From contig CAZUDO010000112.1 of NCBI GenBank assembly GCA_964618895.1, forward strand, positions 1 to 19,874: a DNA stretch of 19,874 nucleotides, written 5' to 3'. Within the stretch, counting starts at the first letter, position 1. Every line of letters begins with the position of its first letter. Shown here in pieces: positions 1 to 8,235 of the stretch. The notes beneath the pieces are model-generated. The model was not told where the DNA came from and made no database searches. It saw nothing but the letters and a program-made list of their open reading frames with translations. The DNA is from CAZUDO01 sp964618895 (GTDB lineage Bacteria > Desulfobacterota > Binatia > DP-6). The position numbers and the translations under genes were made by a program.

Positions 1-16
1 CTGGTCAGAGTCAGAA

Positions 17-50
17 TTGACCATATTCATGTCACATCGTAATATGGTCA
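17..50 (+). promoter_or_regulatory. Sigma70-type promoter overlaid by a perfect inverted repeat
   Basis: TTGACC (17-22) and TAATAT (40-45) are separated by exactly 17 bp and resemble -35 and -10 boxes. The same stretch holds a perfect 10-bp inverted repeat, TGACCATATT (18-27) against AATATGGTCA (41-50), with a 13-base spacer. Each arm covers one promoter box, so a bound dimer would block RNA polymerase. The predicted transcript start, about 52, is only a few bases before the ATG at 56, so the mRNA would be almost leaderless. The repeat is seen directly; the operator function is inferred. Confidence 0.6.
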
Positions 51-55
51 GCACC

Positions 56-1309
56 ATGGAACGTCGATACCTGGCATCGTCCATCGCGGCCACCGCGTTC
101 GCGTCCCACAAGATGGCCTTCGTGTCCGGCCCCCGCCAGGCGGGCAAGACGACCCTCGGAAAGATGTTGCTCGCCGAGCGATCGACCGGCCGGTACGCCA
201 CTTGGGATGACATCGAAACGCGGCGCCTCTGGGTGAAGGATCCGAAGCTGCTTGTGCCCGCGCCGTCGGGGGGCTCGTCGGCACGACGTCGCGCCGCCTC
301 GCCCGCGCGCCCGCTGCTGGTACTCGACGAGATCCACAAGGCGCGGCTATGGAAGCGAAGTGTCAAGGGACTCTGGGACGTCCGTGGGGACGGGCTCGAC
401 GTCCTGGTCACGGGCAGCGCGCGGCTCAACGTGTATCGGAAGGGTTCGGATAGCCTGGTCGGGCGGTACTATCATCTGCGCCTTCACCCGTTCTCGGTAC
501 GCGAAATGCTCCATCTGCCGCCCTCATCCCCCGACGACGCATTGGCCGGCCTGCTCTCACGCAGTCGCCGCGCGACGACTCGAGGCGCGGAGATCCTCGA
601 CGCGCTCGAGCGGTTCGGGGGTTTCCCCGAGCCGTTCCTCGCTGCGAGCGATCGCCGAGCCCGCCTGTGGCAGCGGACCCGCATCGAACGAGTGATCCGC
701 GAGGACCTCCGCGACCTGAGCCGCCTGCCCGAGCTATCGAGCATCGAGATGCTCTCGACGCTCCTCCCCGAACGCGTGGGATCGCGCCTGTCCGTCGCGT
801 CGCTGCAGCGTGACCTCGAGGTCGCCCATGACACGGTGTCGCGCTGGCTCGGCTGGCTCAGAGACCTCTACTACATCTACGAGCTCAAGCCCTGGCAGCA
901 GCGCATCGCGCGCAGCCTGCGAAAGGACGGCAAGGCGTACCTGTTCGACTGGAGCGAGGTCGATGACGTTGGCGCGCGCTTCGAGAACCTGGTGGCGAGT
1001 CATCTGCTGAAGGCCGTCGACTTCTGGACGGACACGGGCGAGGGGACCTTCTCGTTGTCCTATCTGCGCGACAAGCAGAAGCGCGAGATCGATTTCCTCA
1101 TTGTCCGCGATCGCAAACCGTGGCTCGCGATCGAGGCCAAGCGCGGCGATACGTCGTTGGCCCCGGCCTGGCGAACGTTCCTGCCACGCGTCGGCTGTAA
1201 CGTCGGGATCCAGATCGTTCGAACCCCCGGCCAGTGGACCTGGCACGACATCGACGGCGCGCGCGTCCTGGTGGCGTCCGCGAGCGAGGTTCTCGCCCAC
1301 CTCGTGTAG
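56..1309 (+). CDS. AAA ATPase with DUF4143 domain
   Basis: This belongs to the AAA_14/DUF4143 ATPase family, which is widespread, often accessory and of poorly known function. Numbered from the ATG at 56 (417 aa), Walker A GPRQAGKT is at about 25-32, Walker B LLVLDE at 87-92, and a sensor-like VTGSAR at 118-123. A DUF4143 region follows. The C-terminal third carries E-I-D (344-346) and E-A-K (360-362), the spacing of a PD-(D/E)xK nuclease-like fold. The frame stays open upstream to a TTG at 17, with ATGs at 29 and 44. Those starts lie inside a good promoter and palindrome, so I chose 56. A Ser/Arg/Pro-rich stretch (about 70-85) before Walker B looks like a lineage-specific insertion. No partner gene is adjacent. 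The family call is firm and the role is unknown. Confidence 0.88.
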   Translation: MERRYLASSIAATAFASHKMAFVSGPRQAGKTTLGKMLLAERSTGRYATWDDIETRRLWVKDPKLLVPAPSGGSSARRRAASPARPLLVLDEIHKARLWKRSVKGLWDVRGDGLDVLVTGSARLNVYRKGSDSLVGRYYHLRLHPFSVREMLHLPPSSPDDALAGLLSRSRRATTRGAEILDALERFGGFPEPFLAASDRRARLWQRTRIERVIREDLRDLSRLPELSSIEMLSTLLPERVGSRLSVASLQRDLEVAHDTVSRWLGWLRDLYYIYELKPWQQRIARSLRKDGKAYLFDWSEVDDVGARFENLVASHLLKAVDFWTDTGEGTFSLSYLRDKQKREIDFLIVRDRKPWLAIEAKRGDTSLAPAWRTFLPRVGCNVGIQIVRTPGQWTWHDIDGARVLVASASEVLAHLV

Positions 1310-1407
1310 ATGGCGAGTTCAGATCAGATCGGAGCACCGGACCAGCGCAGGCTGCCCCGGCGTCGATCCGCGATTCGCCCGGCATGGATGATCCTCGCTG
1401 GCCACGC

Positions 1408-3009
1408 TCAAGCCGGCGGGCGGTTCGCGTACAGCCGCCGGCGTGGCGTCGCGTGCCAGACGTGGGCGCGGTCGCCGAGCAACATCTCGATCTCGGCGAA
1501 GCGCTGGTGCCCGGCGACCAGGAAGACCGGGCCGGCGCCGGCGAACAGGTCGCGCACCAGGTCGGGGTCCTCCACGTGCATCACCGGCGCCTGCAGGTAG
1601 AAGACGAGCGACGGCGCCTGCGCGTGCCAGGAGATGACCGGGGCCCGATCGTGGGTGCGGATCAGCCGGGCCGACAGGTAGTCGCTGTGGAGCGCGCTGA
1701 CCGCCGGCACCACGCACCGCACTCCGAGGACGGAGACGGCCAACACGGCGCCGAGCACCAGTGCCGGGACGCGCGTCGCCTGACCGCGCCACACCGTCAC
1801 GCCGAGGGCGAGCGCCCACCCGAGGGCGACGGCGGTCAAGAGCGCCCGGGCGCCGCCCGACACCGGATACGTCGGCGCGGCCCACGGCGCGGCGACGGCG
1901 GCCACCAGGAGCAGCGTGGTCATGATCCACCCGCCGATGCGGAGCGCCGGTGCCTCGTCCGCGCGGGGCTCGGCCAGTGCCGGTCCGACCACCAACGCCA
2001 CCGGCACCAGCGCCGACAGCGCGTACGTGGCGAGCTTCCCCTGCGCCAGTGTGAGGACGGCGGGCACCGAGACCGCCCACACGAGCAACGCCCGCCCGCG
2101 CGCCTCCGCGAGCGCGCGGCGGAGCCCGGGCAGGGCGAACAGCGTCCACGGCAGGCAGAGGAGGGGGAGTGCGATGGCGTAGTAGTACACCGGCTCGGCG
2201 TGCCGGGCCTTGGCACCGAAGCGGCTCGCGTTGGTGGACAGGAACGCCGTCAGGTAGCTCGCGTCGAGGAGTGCCATGGGCAGGTAGAGCAGGGCGACGA
2301 TGGCGGTCGCGACGGCGGCGCCGCGGACGAGCCCCAGCTCGCGCCACGTCGGCCGGGGCCGATGCAGCAGGACGGCCAGCGCGAGGGGCAGCCCGACGAG
2401 CACGACCCCGACCGGCCCCTTCACCAGCGTGCCGCACGCCGCGCTCACGTACGGCAGCAGCGGCGGGCGTCGCGGCGCCGGGCCCTCGAGCCACGCCAGG
2501 CCGGCCAGGACGCCGAGTGCGGCGCAGGCGCTGAGCGTCATGTCGAGATTGGCGTAGCGGGCGAGCCCGCACCAGCCCGCGCTGGTGGCCAGCACGAGTC
2601 CGGCGCCGACTGCGCCGCGCACGCCGTAGCGGGGCAGCGCCCACGCGTACACGCCCAGCACGACCAGCAGCGCCGCGAGTGCACCCGGGGCGCGTGCCGC
2701 ACCGGCCTGCACGCCGCCGACCGCGTATGCGAGCGCCACCAGCCAGTAGTAGCCGGCCGGTTTCTCGCGGTACGGCTCGAGCTCGAGCGTGGGCAGGAAG
2801 AGCCGCCGCAGGCCGTGGCCCGCGGCCAGCTCGCGTGCGACCTCTGCGTGGCGCGCTTCGTCCTTGTCCCACAGCGGGTAGCGTCCGAGGTCGAACACGA
2901 ACAGCCCGCCGGCAACGACGACCAGCAGCGTGGCGCCGGCCCACGCGTGTGCACGTGCGGGCCGGCGGCTATCGATCGGGGACGCGCTGGCGTGGTATGG
3001 GCCGGACAT
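1408..3009 (-). CDS. ArnT/PMT-family membrane glycosyltransferase
   Basis: This is a 533-aa multi-spanning protein of the dolichyl-phosphate-mannose/ArnT glycosyltransferase group (GT39/GT83-like), which moves a sugar from a polyprenyl-phosphate carrier to an acceptor outside the inner membrane. After a first membrane segment (about 24-40) comes WDKDEARHAEVARE (about 47-60), the acidic DE(A/P)R motif of the first periplasmic loop. Next is EKPAGYYW (82-89), matching the KPPLYYW motif of ArnT. A run of hydrophobic segments and a soluble C-terminal tail follow. The frame is open 61 codons further upstream, but that part is antisense to another gene and is not membrane-like, so the ATG at 3009 is preferred. 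Donor and acceptor are unknown. It may use the sugar made by the cassette at 6588-10914, although it is not in that operon. Confidence 0.85.
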   Translation of the reverse strand: MSGPYHASASPIDSRRPARAHAWAGATLLVVVAGGLFVFDLGRYPLWDKDEARHAEVARELAAGHGLRRLFLPTLELEPYREKPAGYYWLVALAYAVGGVQAGAARAPGALAALLVVLGVYAWALPRYGVRGAVGAGLVLATSAGWCGLARYANLDMTLSACAALGVLAGLAWLEGPAPRRPPLLPYVSAACGTLVKGPVGVVLVGLPLALAVLLHRPRPTWRELGLVRGAAVATAIVALLYLPMALLDASYLTAFLSTNASRFGAKARHAEPVYYYAIALPLLCLPWTLFALPGLRRALAEARGRALLVWAVSVPAVLTLAQGKLATYALSALVPVALVVGPALAEPRADEAPALRIGGWIMTTLLLVAAVAAPWAAPTYPVSGGARALLTAVALGWALALGVTVWRGQATRVPALVLGAVLAVSVLGVRCVVPAVSALHSDYLSARLIRTHDRAPVISWHAQAPSLVFYLQAPVMHVEDPDLVRDLFAGAGPVFLVAGHQRFAEIEMLLGDRAHVWHATPRRRLYANRPPA

Positions 3010-3352
3010 GCGGCAGGGCCTGATATGGGCGGCGGCCGGCCTGGCGCTCGGCCTCGTCGCTGGAGTGGCGGCGGGATACGCGTACTGGGGCCGCGCCGCA
3101 AGAGCCGCCGCCGAACGCCTGGTCGCGCTCGAGGCCACGGCCGCCCAGATACAGGGCGAGCGCGAGCGGCTGCACGGCGAGGTGACCGACATCCTGCGCG
3201 AGCGTCACGAGATGGCGCGCTCCGCCGAGCACCTGCGCACACAGGTCGAGCAGCAGCTCCGACGCCTCGAGTCGTTGGCAGAGGAGCTGGCGCCGCCGCG
3301 GGACGGCGACGAGGGCGCGACCGACGAGGCCCCGACCCCGCCCACGCAGTGA
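3008..3352 (+). CDS. Small membrane-anchored coiled-coil protein
   Basis: I do not recognise this 114-aa protein. It starts with a short basic stretch and one glycine/alanine-rich membrane helix (about 5-27). A long charged segment with heptad-like leucines (about 30-90, rich in Glu, Arg and Gln) follows and should form a coiled coil, and the tail is acidic and proline-rich. The layout recalls YhcB-type (DUF1043) envelope proteins, but I see no specific motif. The frame is open to 2930; I chose the ATG at 3008 because the membrane helix begins right after it. Its start codon overlaps that of the divergent glycosyltransferase by two bases. Confidence 0.6.
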   Translation: MRQGLIWAAAGLALGLVAGVAAGYAYWGRAARAAAERLVALEATAAQIQGERERLHGEVTDILRERHEMARSAEHLRTQVEQQLRRLESLAEELAPPRDGDEGATDEAPTPPTQ

Positions 3353-3366
3353 CCGCCGCCCGCACC

Positions 3367-4239
3367 CTACGAGCGCGACCGCTTGCCGCTCGCCGAGCGC
3401 ACCTCGGCGTCGGCCCAGCGGATGCGGCGGTAGTCGAACCGGCGGGTGTCGCTGTCCACCAGGTTGATCTTCACGATCTCGAAATAGGGCGACAAGTCGA
3501 AGTCGCGCGGCGTGATGATGGCCGGCAGCTGGCGACGGAAGACCGCCGGGTACGGCGGCGGCGAGCGTCGCAGCAGCCGGTCCCGCCAGGACGCGGGTGC
3601 CGGGGGCACGGGCGCCGGCGTGAGCGCCGGCAGGATGGGGAAGCCCACGTTCTGGAACGCGCGCCCGATCAGGCTCGAGCAGATCACCTGTGTGGGCAGT
3701 CCGCTGCCCAGCTGGAGGGCCTTCCGTCGCAAGCGGCGCGGGATCAGGCTCACCGGGAAGAAGTAGCGTGCCAGGTCGATGATGTGCTTCACGTCGTAGC
3801 TCTGGCCGAGCTGTGCCAGGACCTCGTCCAGGACGCGCCGCAGGTCGTCCGGGCGCAGCCCGATCGGGCGGCACACACGCAGGTTGAAGCTGGCGTACTT
3901 GGAGATGGGCGACGGGACTACCCCCTCCATGAGCGCCTCGATGATGAGGTGCTCGACGTCGGGCCCATGGCGCGCGACCAGCTTCGCGCGCTCGGCCGGA
4001 GACCGGCGCACGATCTCGTCGCCGACATACAGCGCCACGTGCGACCACGAGCTCTGCGTCAGGTACTTGATGACCTCGCTCACGCGCTGGTCGCCGTCGA
4101 CCAGGATCACGTCGCCGATCTGGAGGTGGCGGTACAGGTTGTCGAGATCGTTCGGGAGGACGAGGGTGTAGCTCCCGCGGGGCTTGGTGAGCACCCGGGC
4201 GGCCAGGTCGAACACTTTGCTGCGCAGCCAGCCGGCCAT
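3367..4239 (-). CDS. YiiX/YebB-like permuted NlpC/P60 cysteine hydrolase
   Basis: This 290-aa protein resembles the permuted papain-like amidases (YaeF/YiiX, peptidase family C92). In these the catalytic His precedes the Cys in sequence, the reverse of ordinary NlpC/P60 enzymes. The visible signature is IGDVILVDGD (41-50), WSHVALYVG with His67, an acidic residue near Glu101 (IIEALMEG), and VICSSLIG with Cys187. Family members are thought to cleave amide or ester bonds in peptidoglycan or lipids; the substrate here is unknown. No signal peptide is obvious. The C-terminal 80 residues are proline-rich and then basic. The start lies 2 bp from that of the divergent MutY gene, so their control regions must overlap coding sequence. 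Confidence 0.8.
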   Translation of the reverse strand: MAGWLRSKVFDLAARVLTKPRGSYTLVLPNDLDNLYRHLQIGDVILVDGDQRVSEVIKYLTQSSWSHVALYVGDEIVRRSPAERAKLVARHGPDVEHLIIEALMEGVVPSPISKYASFNLRVCRPIGLRPDDLRRVLDEVLAQLGQSYDVKHIIDLARYFFPVSLIPRRLRRKALQLGSGLPTQVICSSLIGRAFQNVGFPILPALTPAPVPPAPASWRDRLLRRSPPPYPAVFRRQLPAIITPRDFDLSPYFEIVKINLVDSDTRRFDYRRIRWADAEVRSASGKRSRS

Positions 4240-4241
4240 CC

Positions 4242-4931
4242 ATGAGCATTGTACCGGGGCGGTGGCGCACAGCGAAGCAAACCGCGCGGGCGGCGGCGTT
4301 CCGGCGCCGTCTGCTGGCCTGGTACACGCGCCATCGCCGGCGGCTCCCGTGGCGCGGAGAGCGCAACCCCTATGCGGTGCTCGTCAGCGAGATCATGCTG
4401 CAGCAGACGCAGGTGGCGCGCGTGATCGACTACTATCCTCGCTTCCTGGCGCGCTATCCCACCTGCGAGGCGCTCGCGGTGGCGCCGGCTGACGCGGTGC
4501 GCGAGAGCTGGGACGGCCTCGGCTACTACGCCCGGGCGCGGAACCTCCAGGCGGCAGCCCGGCGGATCGTGGCCGACTGGGGTGGGCAGGTGCCGAGCCG
4601 GCCCGAGGAGCTTCGTACCCTGCCCGGGATCGGGCGCTACACCGCGGGGGCGGTCGCCAGCCTGGCGTATGGTCTCCCGGTCGCGGCCGTCGACACCAAC
4701 GCAGCGCGCGTGCTGGCGCGGGTGTTCGGGCTGCGCGGGCCGCGCCAGGGCGCGGCCCGCGAACGGCGCGTGTGGGCGATCGCCGACCGGCTGGTCGCGC
4801 GCGGCCGGCCGACGGACTGGAACCAGGCGCTCATGGACCTGGGCGCGCGCTACTGCACCGCCCGCGCACCGCGCTGCCCGCGTTGCCCGGTGCGGCGGAC
4901 GTGTGCGTGGGGGGTGCGGCACAGCGGATGA
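4242..4931 (+). CDS. mutY: A/G-specific adenine glycosylase, short form
   Basis: This is a base-excision repair glycosylase that removes adenine mispaired with 8-oxoguanine. It shows SEIMLQQTQV with catalytic Glu50, the helix-hairpin-helix LPGIGRYTAGAV (127-138), catalytic Asp151 in VDTN, and a [4Fe-4S] ligand set Cys205-x6-Cys212-x2-Cys215-x5-Cys221. At 229 aa it ends eight residues after the cluster, so it lacks the NUDIX-like C-terminal domain that reads 8-oxoG in full-length MutY (about 350 aa). The VDTN form, rather than VDGN, is also known to me from actinobacterial MutY and mismatch-specific relatives. A G/T mismatch glycosylase of the MIG type is therefore the main alternative. Confidence 0.85.
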   Translation: MSIVPGRWRTAKQTARAAAFRRRLLAWYTRHRRRLPWRGERNPYAVLVSEIMLQQTQVARVIDYYPRFLARYPTCEALAVAPADAVRESWDGLGYYARARNLQAAARRIVADWGGQVPSRPEELRTLPGIGRYTAGAVASLAYGLPVAAVDTNAARVLARVFGLRGPRQGAARERRVWAIADRLVARGRPTDWNQALMDLGARYCTARAPRCPRCPVRRTCAWGVRHSG

Positions 4932-4951
4932 CGCCGTGGTCGCGCCCCCGC

Positions 4952-6484
4952 TCAGCCCGCACCCGTCATGCGCGCCAGCAGATTGGTGGTGGTGCGCTGT
5001 ACGCGCGGGTCCGGCCCGCGGGGCGCGGCGCCGTGCGCGGCCGGGTGCAGGTATCCCGGCGGTGCGGCGAGCCCGTCGGCCCACCAGCAAGTGGCGGCAT
5101 TGAAGACGATGTTGCCGCGGGGGCCCGGGTAGACGGTGGCGGTGTAGGTGCCGTCGCCCCACGGGCTCTGCGTCCGCCCGGTGGCGACGATCTCGAGGCC
5201 AGGGATGGGCGCCGGATCGCCCTGCCACTCCCAGCCGACGAGGCCGGGGATGGCGTCGCCCTTGCGCATGCCGGTGCCCGCGAACAGCCAATGGTCGGGC
5301 AGGGCGCATCTCCAGTCGGCGCCGCCGGCGATGGGGCCCGTGCTGCGCGCGCCGACCAGGGTGTTCTCGTTCGGCGCCGTGCGCGGCAGGGTCTTCATGT
5401 CGGGATACGTCTGGTCGCCGACGGCGTCGCGTGGGCCGAAGCGGTCGAGGCGCCGCATGATGCGCGCCGGCCGCCCGTCGGGGCCGTCAAGGAGTTCGAT
5501 CAGGCCGCAGCACGTGTTGCCGGAGAGGAACGCGACGTGGAGCCCGTCGTGGATCGCCTGGCGGAGGTTCTGGAACATGGCGAGGGTGTAGTACTCGTCG
5601 TGCCCGACCGAGAGGAATCCCTTCACGCGCCGGAGGCCGGCGGGGTCGGCGTGGGTGTCGAGGGTGGAGACGTAGGTCACGTCGTAGCCCTGCGATTCGA
5701 GCCAGAAAGCGAGCGGGAACTCCCACAGGAACCACTCGCCCGAGCCGGTCGAGAGGGGCTGGTCGACCAGCTGGCAGTACTTTCCGTACGGGCGGTCGAA
5801 GCTCACGTCGACGCCGGTGCCCCAGTACCACTGGCTCACGCCGTTGTCGTAGAGTGAGAACTGGTCGGGCCAGCGGTTGTAGGCCTGCCAGGTGGTATCC
5901 GAGCACTGCACCATGAGGTCGGCGGCGCGGTCGTCGCGCAGCGCGAAGAGGGCGTAGCTGCCGACGCTGTCCGGCTCTCTCAGCAGCGTGGCGACGTAGA
6001 CGCCGCTCGGCCAGTCGGCGGGAATGTGGATGGTGGTGGTCGTGCCCCAGCGACAGACGCGCACGCGGTTCGGGCCGAGGGACGGCTCGTCCTGGGGGGT
6101 GGACGCGAACGTGCCCAGGTCGGCGACCAGGCGCCCGCCGGCGCCGTCGTAGTAGCCCATGCGGTAGAGCCGGGCGGCGACCCGGGCGGCCGGCCGGGTG
6201 CTCACGTGCAACGTGATGGTATCGCCGGCGCGCGCGCTCGCGTGCGAGAAGAAGCCCTCCACCCACGGGCAGCGAAAGCGCGCGGTCGGGTCGATGCGGG
6301 GGTTGGCCAGGCGCCAGGCGGTGGTGCCGCGGCGGGCGTTCTCGGTGCGGATCAGGTCGCGCGTGCGTTCCCCGGCCGCCGGCGCGTCGTTGGGCTCGCG
6401 TGAGCAGCCGGGGAGGACCCCCGGCAGCATGGCCGCCACCCCGAACCGGGAGATGGCGGCCAGCACGTTGCGGCGGGAGACCAT
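4952..6484 (-). CDS. N,N-dimethylformamidase large-subunit-like Tat lipoprotein
   Basis: This is about 510 aa and resembles the large (beta) subunit family of N,N-dimethylformamidase, an iron amidohydrolase. The N-terminus reads SRRNVLAAI (3-11), a twin-arginine signal, then a hydrophobic stretch and a lipobox-like LPGC with Cys27. An exported, lipid-anchored protein folded in the cytoplasm is likely. After a beta-rich region with YRMGYYDGAGGR come family-like segments such as CSDTTWQAYNRW and SVGHDEYYT, the latter in the catalytic domain. Two adjacent ATGs occur (6487 and 6484). GAGG upstream is 6 bases from the second, so 6484 is chosen. No small subunit gene is near, so dimethylformamide may not be the substrate. 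The frame open beyond 6487 is not coding-like. Confidence 0.82.
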   Translation of the reverse strand: MVSRRNVLAAISRFGVAAMLPGVLPGCSREPNDAPAAGERTRDLIRTENARRGTTAWRLANPRIDPTARFRCPWVEGFFSHASARAGDTITLHVSTRPAARVAARLYRMGYYDGAGGRLVADLGTFASTPQDEPSLGPNRVRVCRWGTTTTIHIPADWPSGVYVATLLREPDSVGSYALFALRDDRAADLMVQCSDTTWQAYNRWPDQFSLYDNGVSQWYWGTGVDVSFDRPYGKYCQLVDQPLSTGSGEWFLWEFPLAFWLESQGYDVTYVSTLDTHADPAGLRRVKGFLSVGHDEYYTLAMFQNLRQAIHDGLHVAFLSGNTCCGLIELLDGPDGRPARIMRRLDRFGPRDAVGDQTYPDMKTLPRTAPNENTLVGARSTGPIAGGADWRCALPDHWLFAGTGMRKGDAIPGLVGWEWQGDPAPIPGLEIVATGRTQSPWGDGTYTATVYPGPRGNIVFNAATCWWADGLAAPPGYLHPAAHGAAPRGPDPRVQRTTTNLLARMTGAG

Positions 6485-6538
6485 CATCCACCTCGGATCG
6501 TAGACGGTCGCCGCGCAGGCGGCAATGCGGGTGTCACC

Positions 6539-6569
6539 TTGACCTTGCGCGGGGCCGCCGCGGTAAGAT
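6539..6569 (+). promoter_or_regulatory. Possible promoter of the sugar cassette
   Basis: TTGACC (6539-6544) and TAAGAT (6564-6569) could be -35 and -10 boxes, but the 19-bp spacing is longer than ideal. They lie in the 103-bp gap between the divergent lipoprotein and GT2 genes, just before the first gene of the plus-strand cassette. This is a weak call. Confidence 0.3.
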
Positions 6570-6587
6570 CGCTCCCGGCACCAAATC

Positions 6588-7526
6588 ATGGAACCTGGCC
6601 GCCCCTCCCTCTCCGTCGTGATCCCGGTGTACAATAGCGCCGACATCCTGCCCGGCCTGGTGGCGCGTCTCGAGCCGGTGCTGCGCGCGGTGGCGACGCG
6701 CTACGAGCTCATCCTGGTCAACGACGGCAGCCGCGATCGCAGCTGGGACGTGGTGACGCGCTGCGCGCGCGAGCACGCCTGGATCCGCGGCCTCGACCTG
6801 ATGCGCAACTATGGCCAGCACAACGCCCTCCTGTGCGGCATTCGCGAGGCGCAGGGTGAGCTGACGCTCACCATCGACGACGACCTGCAGCACCCGCCGG
6901 AGGAGATCCCCAGGCTCCTCGCCGCCCTCACCGACGACTGCGATGTGGTCTACGCCACCCCCGAGCGCGAGCAGCATGGGCTCTGGCGGAACCTCGCCTC
7001 GCAGATCACCAAGCTCGTCCTGCAGAACACGATGGGGGCCGAGACCGCCCGCCAGGTGAGTGCCTTCCGGCTGTTCCGCACCGAGTTGCGGGCCGCGTTC
7101 GCCAACTACCAGAGCCAGTATGTCTCGGTCGACGTGCTGCTCACCTGGGCGACGAGCCGCTTTCGCGCCATCCGCGTGCGGCACGACCCGCGCACTGCCG
7201 GGCCGTCGAATTACACCGTGCGGACGCTGCTCACGCACGCGCTCAACATGCTGACCGGCTTCAGCACGTTCCCGCTCCGTCTCGCCAGCCTGGTGGGCTT
7301 CGGCTTCACGCTCTTCGGATTCGGCGTGCTGGTGTACGTGCTCGGACGCTTCACGCTGTCGGGCAGCCCGGTACAGGGGTTCACGTTCCTGGCCTCGGTG
7401 ATCGCGCTGTTCTCCGGGGCGCAACTGTTCGCCCTCGGCATCCTGGGCGAGTACCTGGCTCGCATGCACTTCCGCATGATGGATCGACCCGCCTACGCTG
7501 TGCGCTCGACGGTGCGGAGCGGGTGA
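6588..7526 (+). CDS. ArnC/DPM1-like polyprenyl-phosphate glycosyltransferase (GT2)
   Basis: This 312-aa family 2 glycosyltransferase has a GT-A domain: SVVIPVYN (9-16), LVNDGSRD (43-50) and the metal-binding IDDDLQHP (96-103). After a G-x-S-N-Y-T motif (205-210) come two membrane helices (about 231-253 and 264-288) and the ending GEYLARMHFRMMDRPAY. This plan and tail are typical of ArnC, GtrB and DPM1 relatives, which transfer a nucleotide-activated sugar to undecaprenyl phosphate on the cytoplasmic face. It is the first gene of the cassette, and its stop codon directly abuts the GTG of the next gene. The neighbours suggest dTDP-Fuc4NAc as donor; that is inference. Confidence 0.88.
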   Translation: MEPGRPSLSVVIPVYNSADILPGLVARLEPVLRAVATRYELILVNDGSRDRSWDVVTRCAREHAWIRGLDLMRNYGQHNALLCGIREAQGELTLTIDDDLQHPPEEIPRLLAALTDDCDVVYATPEREQHGLWRNLASQITKLVLQNTMGAETARQVSAFRLFRTELRAAFANYQSQYVSVDVLLTWATSRFRAIRVRHDPRTAGPSNYTVRTLLTHALNMLTGFSTFPLRLASLVGFGFTLFGFGVLVYVLGRFTLSGSPVQGFTFLASVIALFSGAQLFALGILGEYLARMHFRMMDRPAYAVRSTVRSG

Positions 7527-8234
7527 GTGGAACTGCTCGAATGGGACAGCGCATTCTTCGGCCGGCGGATCGCGACCCTCGCCGGCCAACCGCTCGACGC
7601 GGACACGCTCGTCCGCGCGCTGGCGTCCTGTCGCACACAGGCGGTCGACTGCCTCTACCTCCTCGCCGATGCCGACGACCTGGCGGGGCTGCGTCTGGCC
7701 GAGGCGTACGCGTTTCAACTGATGGATGTGCGCATGACGCTGGCGACGGCGGTCGGCGTAGGGCCCGGGACCCTGGTGCGCGACGACCGCATCCGTCCCG
7801 CCGATTCGGCCGACGTTCCCGCGCTGCGGGCGCTGGCCGAGGTGAGTCACACCGCTACGCGTTTCTTCGCCGACGAGCGCTTCGATCGCGCCGCCTGCCG
7901 GGCCCTCTACGCGACATGGATCGAACGCAGCTGCGCGGGCTGGGCGGACGCCGTGTTCGTGGCGGCAGCGCCCGGGCAACCGGTCGGCTACGTGACCTGC
8001 CATCGCCGCGCCGGGCGCCGCGGCGAGATCGGGCTATTCGCGGTCGCGGAGGCGGCGCGCGGGCAGGGGCTGGGGCAGGCGCTGGTCGAGCGCGCGCTCG
8101 ACTGGTGCCGGGCGGAGGGGCTCGCCGAGGCGACCGTCGTCACCCAGGGACGGAGCGTGGCGGCGCAACGCCTCTACCAGCGCTGCGGCTTCCGGACGGC
8201 CACGGTGCAACTCTGGTATCATTACTGGTTCTGA
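7527..8234 (+). CDS. wecD: WecD-like GNAT acetyltransferase (dTDP-4-amino-sugar N-acetylase)
   Basis: This 235-aa protein resembles WecD/RffC, which N-acetylates dTDP-4-amino-4,6-dideoxygalactose to give dTDP-Fuc4NAc for enterobacterial common antigen. The N-terminus LEWDSAFFGRRI matches the WecD signature W-[ED]-[SN]-x-F-F-G. The C-terminal half is a GNAT fold with the acetyl-CoA loop RGQGLG (178-183), then VVTQGRSVAAQRLYQRCGF and an aromatic tail ending WYHYWF. The start is GTG, immediately after the TGA of the GT2 gene with no gap, and the next ATG follows its stop by one base. Translational coupling is likely. The aminotransferase next door supports the call. Confidence 0.85.
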   Translation: MELLEWDSAFFGRRIATLAGQPLDADTLVRALASCRTQAVDCLYLLADADDLAGLRLAEAYAFQLMDVRMTLATAVGVGPGTLVRDDRIRPADSADVPALRALAEVSHTATRFFADERFDRAACRALYATWIERSCAGWADAVFVAAAPGQPVGYVTCHRRAGRRGEIGLFAVAEAARGQGLGQALVERALDWCRAEGLAEATVVTQGRSVAAQRLYQRCGFRTATVQLWYHYWF

Positions 8235-8235
8235 G

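Noticed and set aside
17..55. TTG and ATG starts upstream of 56 for the ATPase
   Set aside because: They overlap a promoter-like pair of boxes and the inverted repeat, so translation from there is unlikely.
1234..4245. A 1003-aa open frame on the plus strand
   Set aside because: It is rich in Arg, Gly and His with no domain sense and runs antisense to the glycosyltransferase and the cysteine hydrolase, which have clear motifs. Long antisense frames are expected at this GC content.
6534..8003. A 489-aa open frame on the minus strand
   Set aside because: It is antisense to the GT2 and WecD-like genes and shows no recognisable domain.
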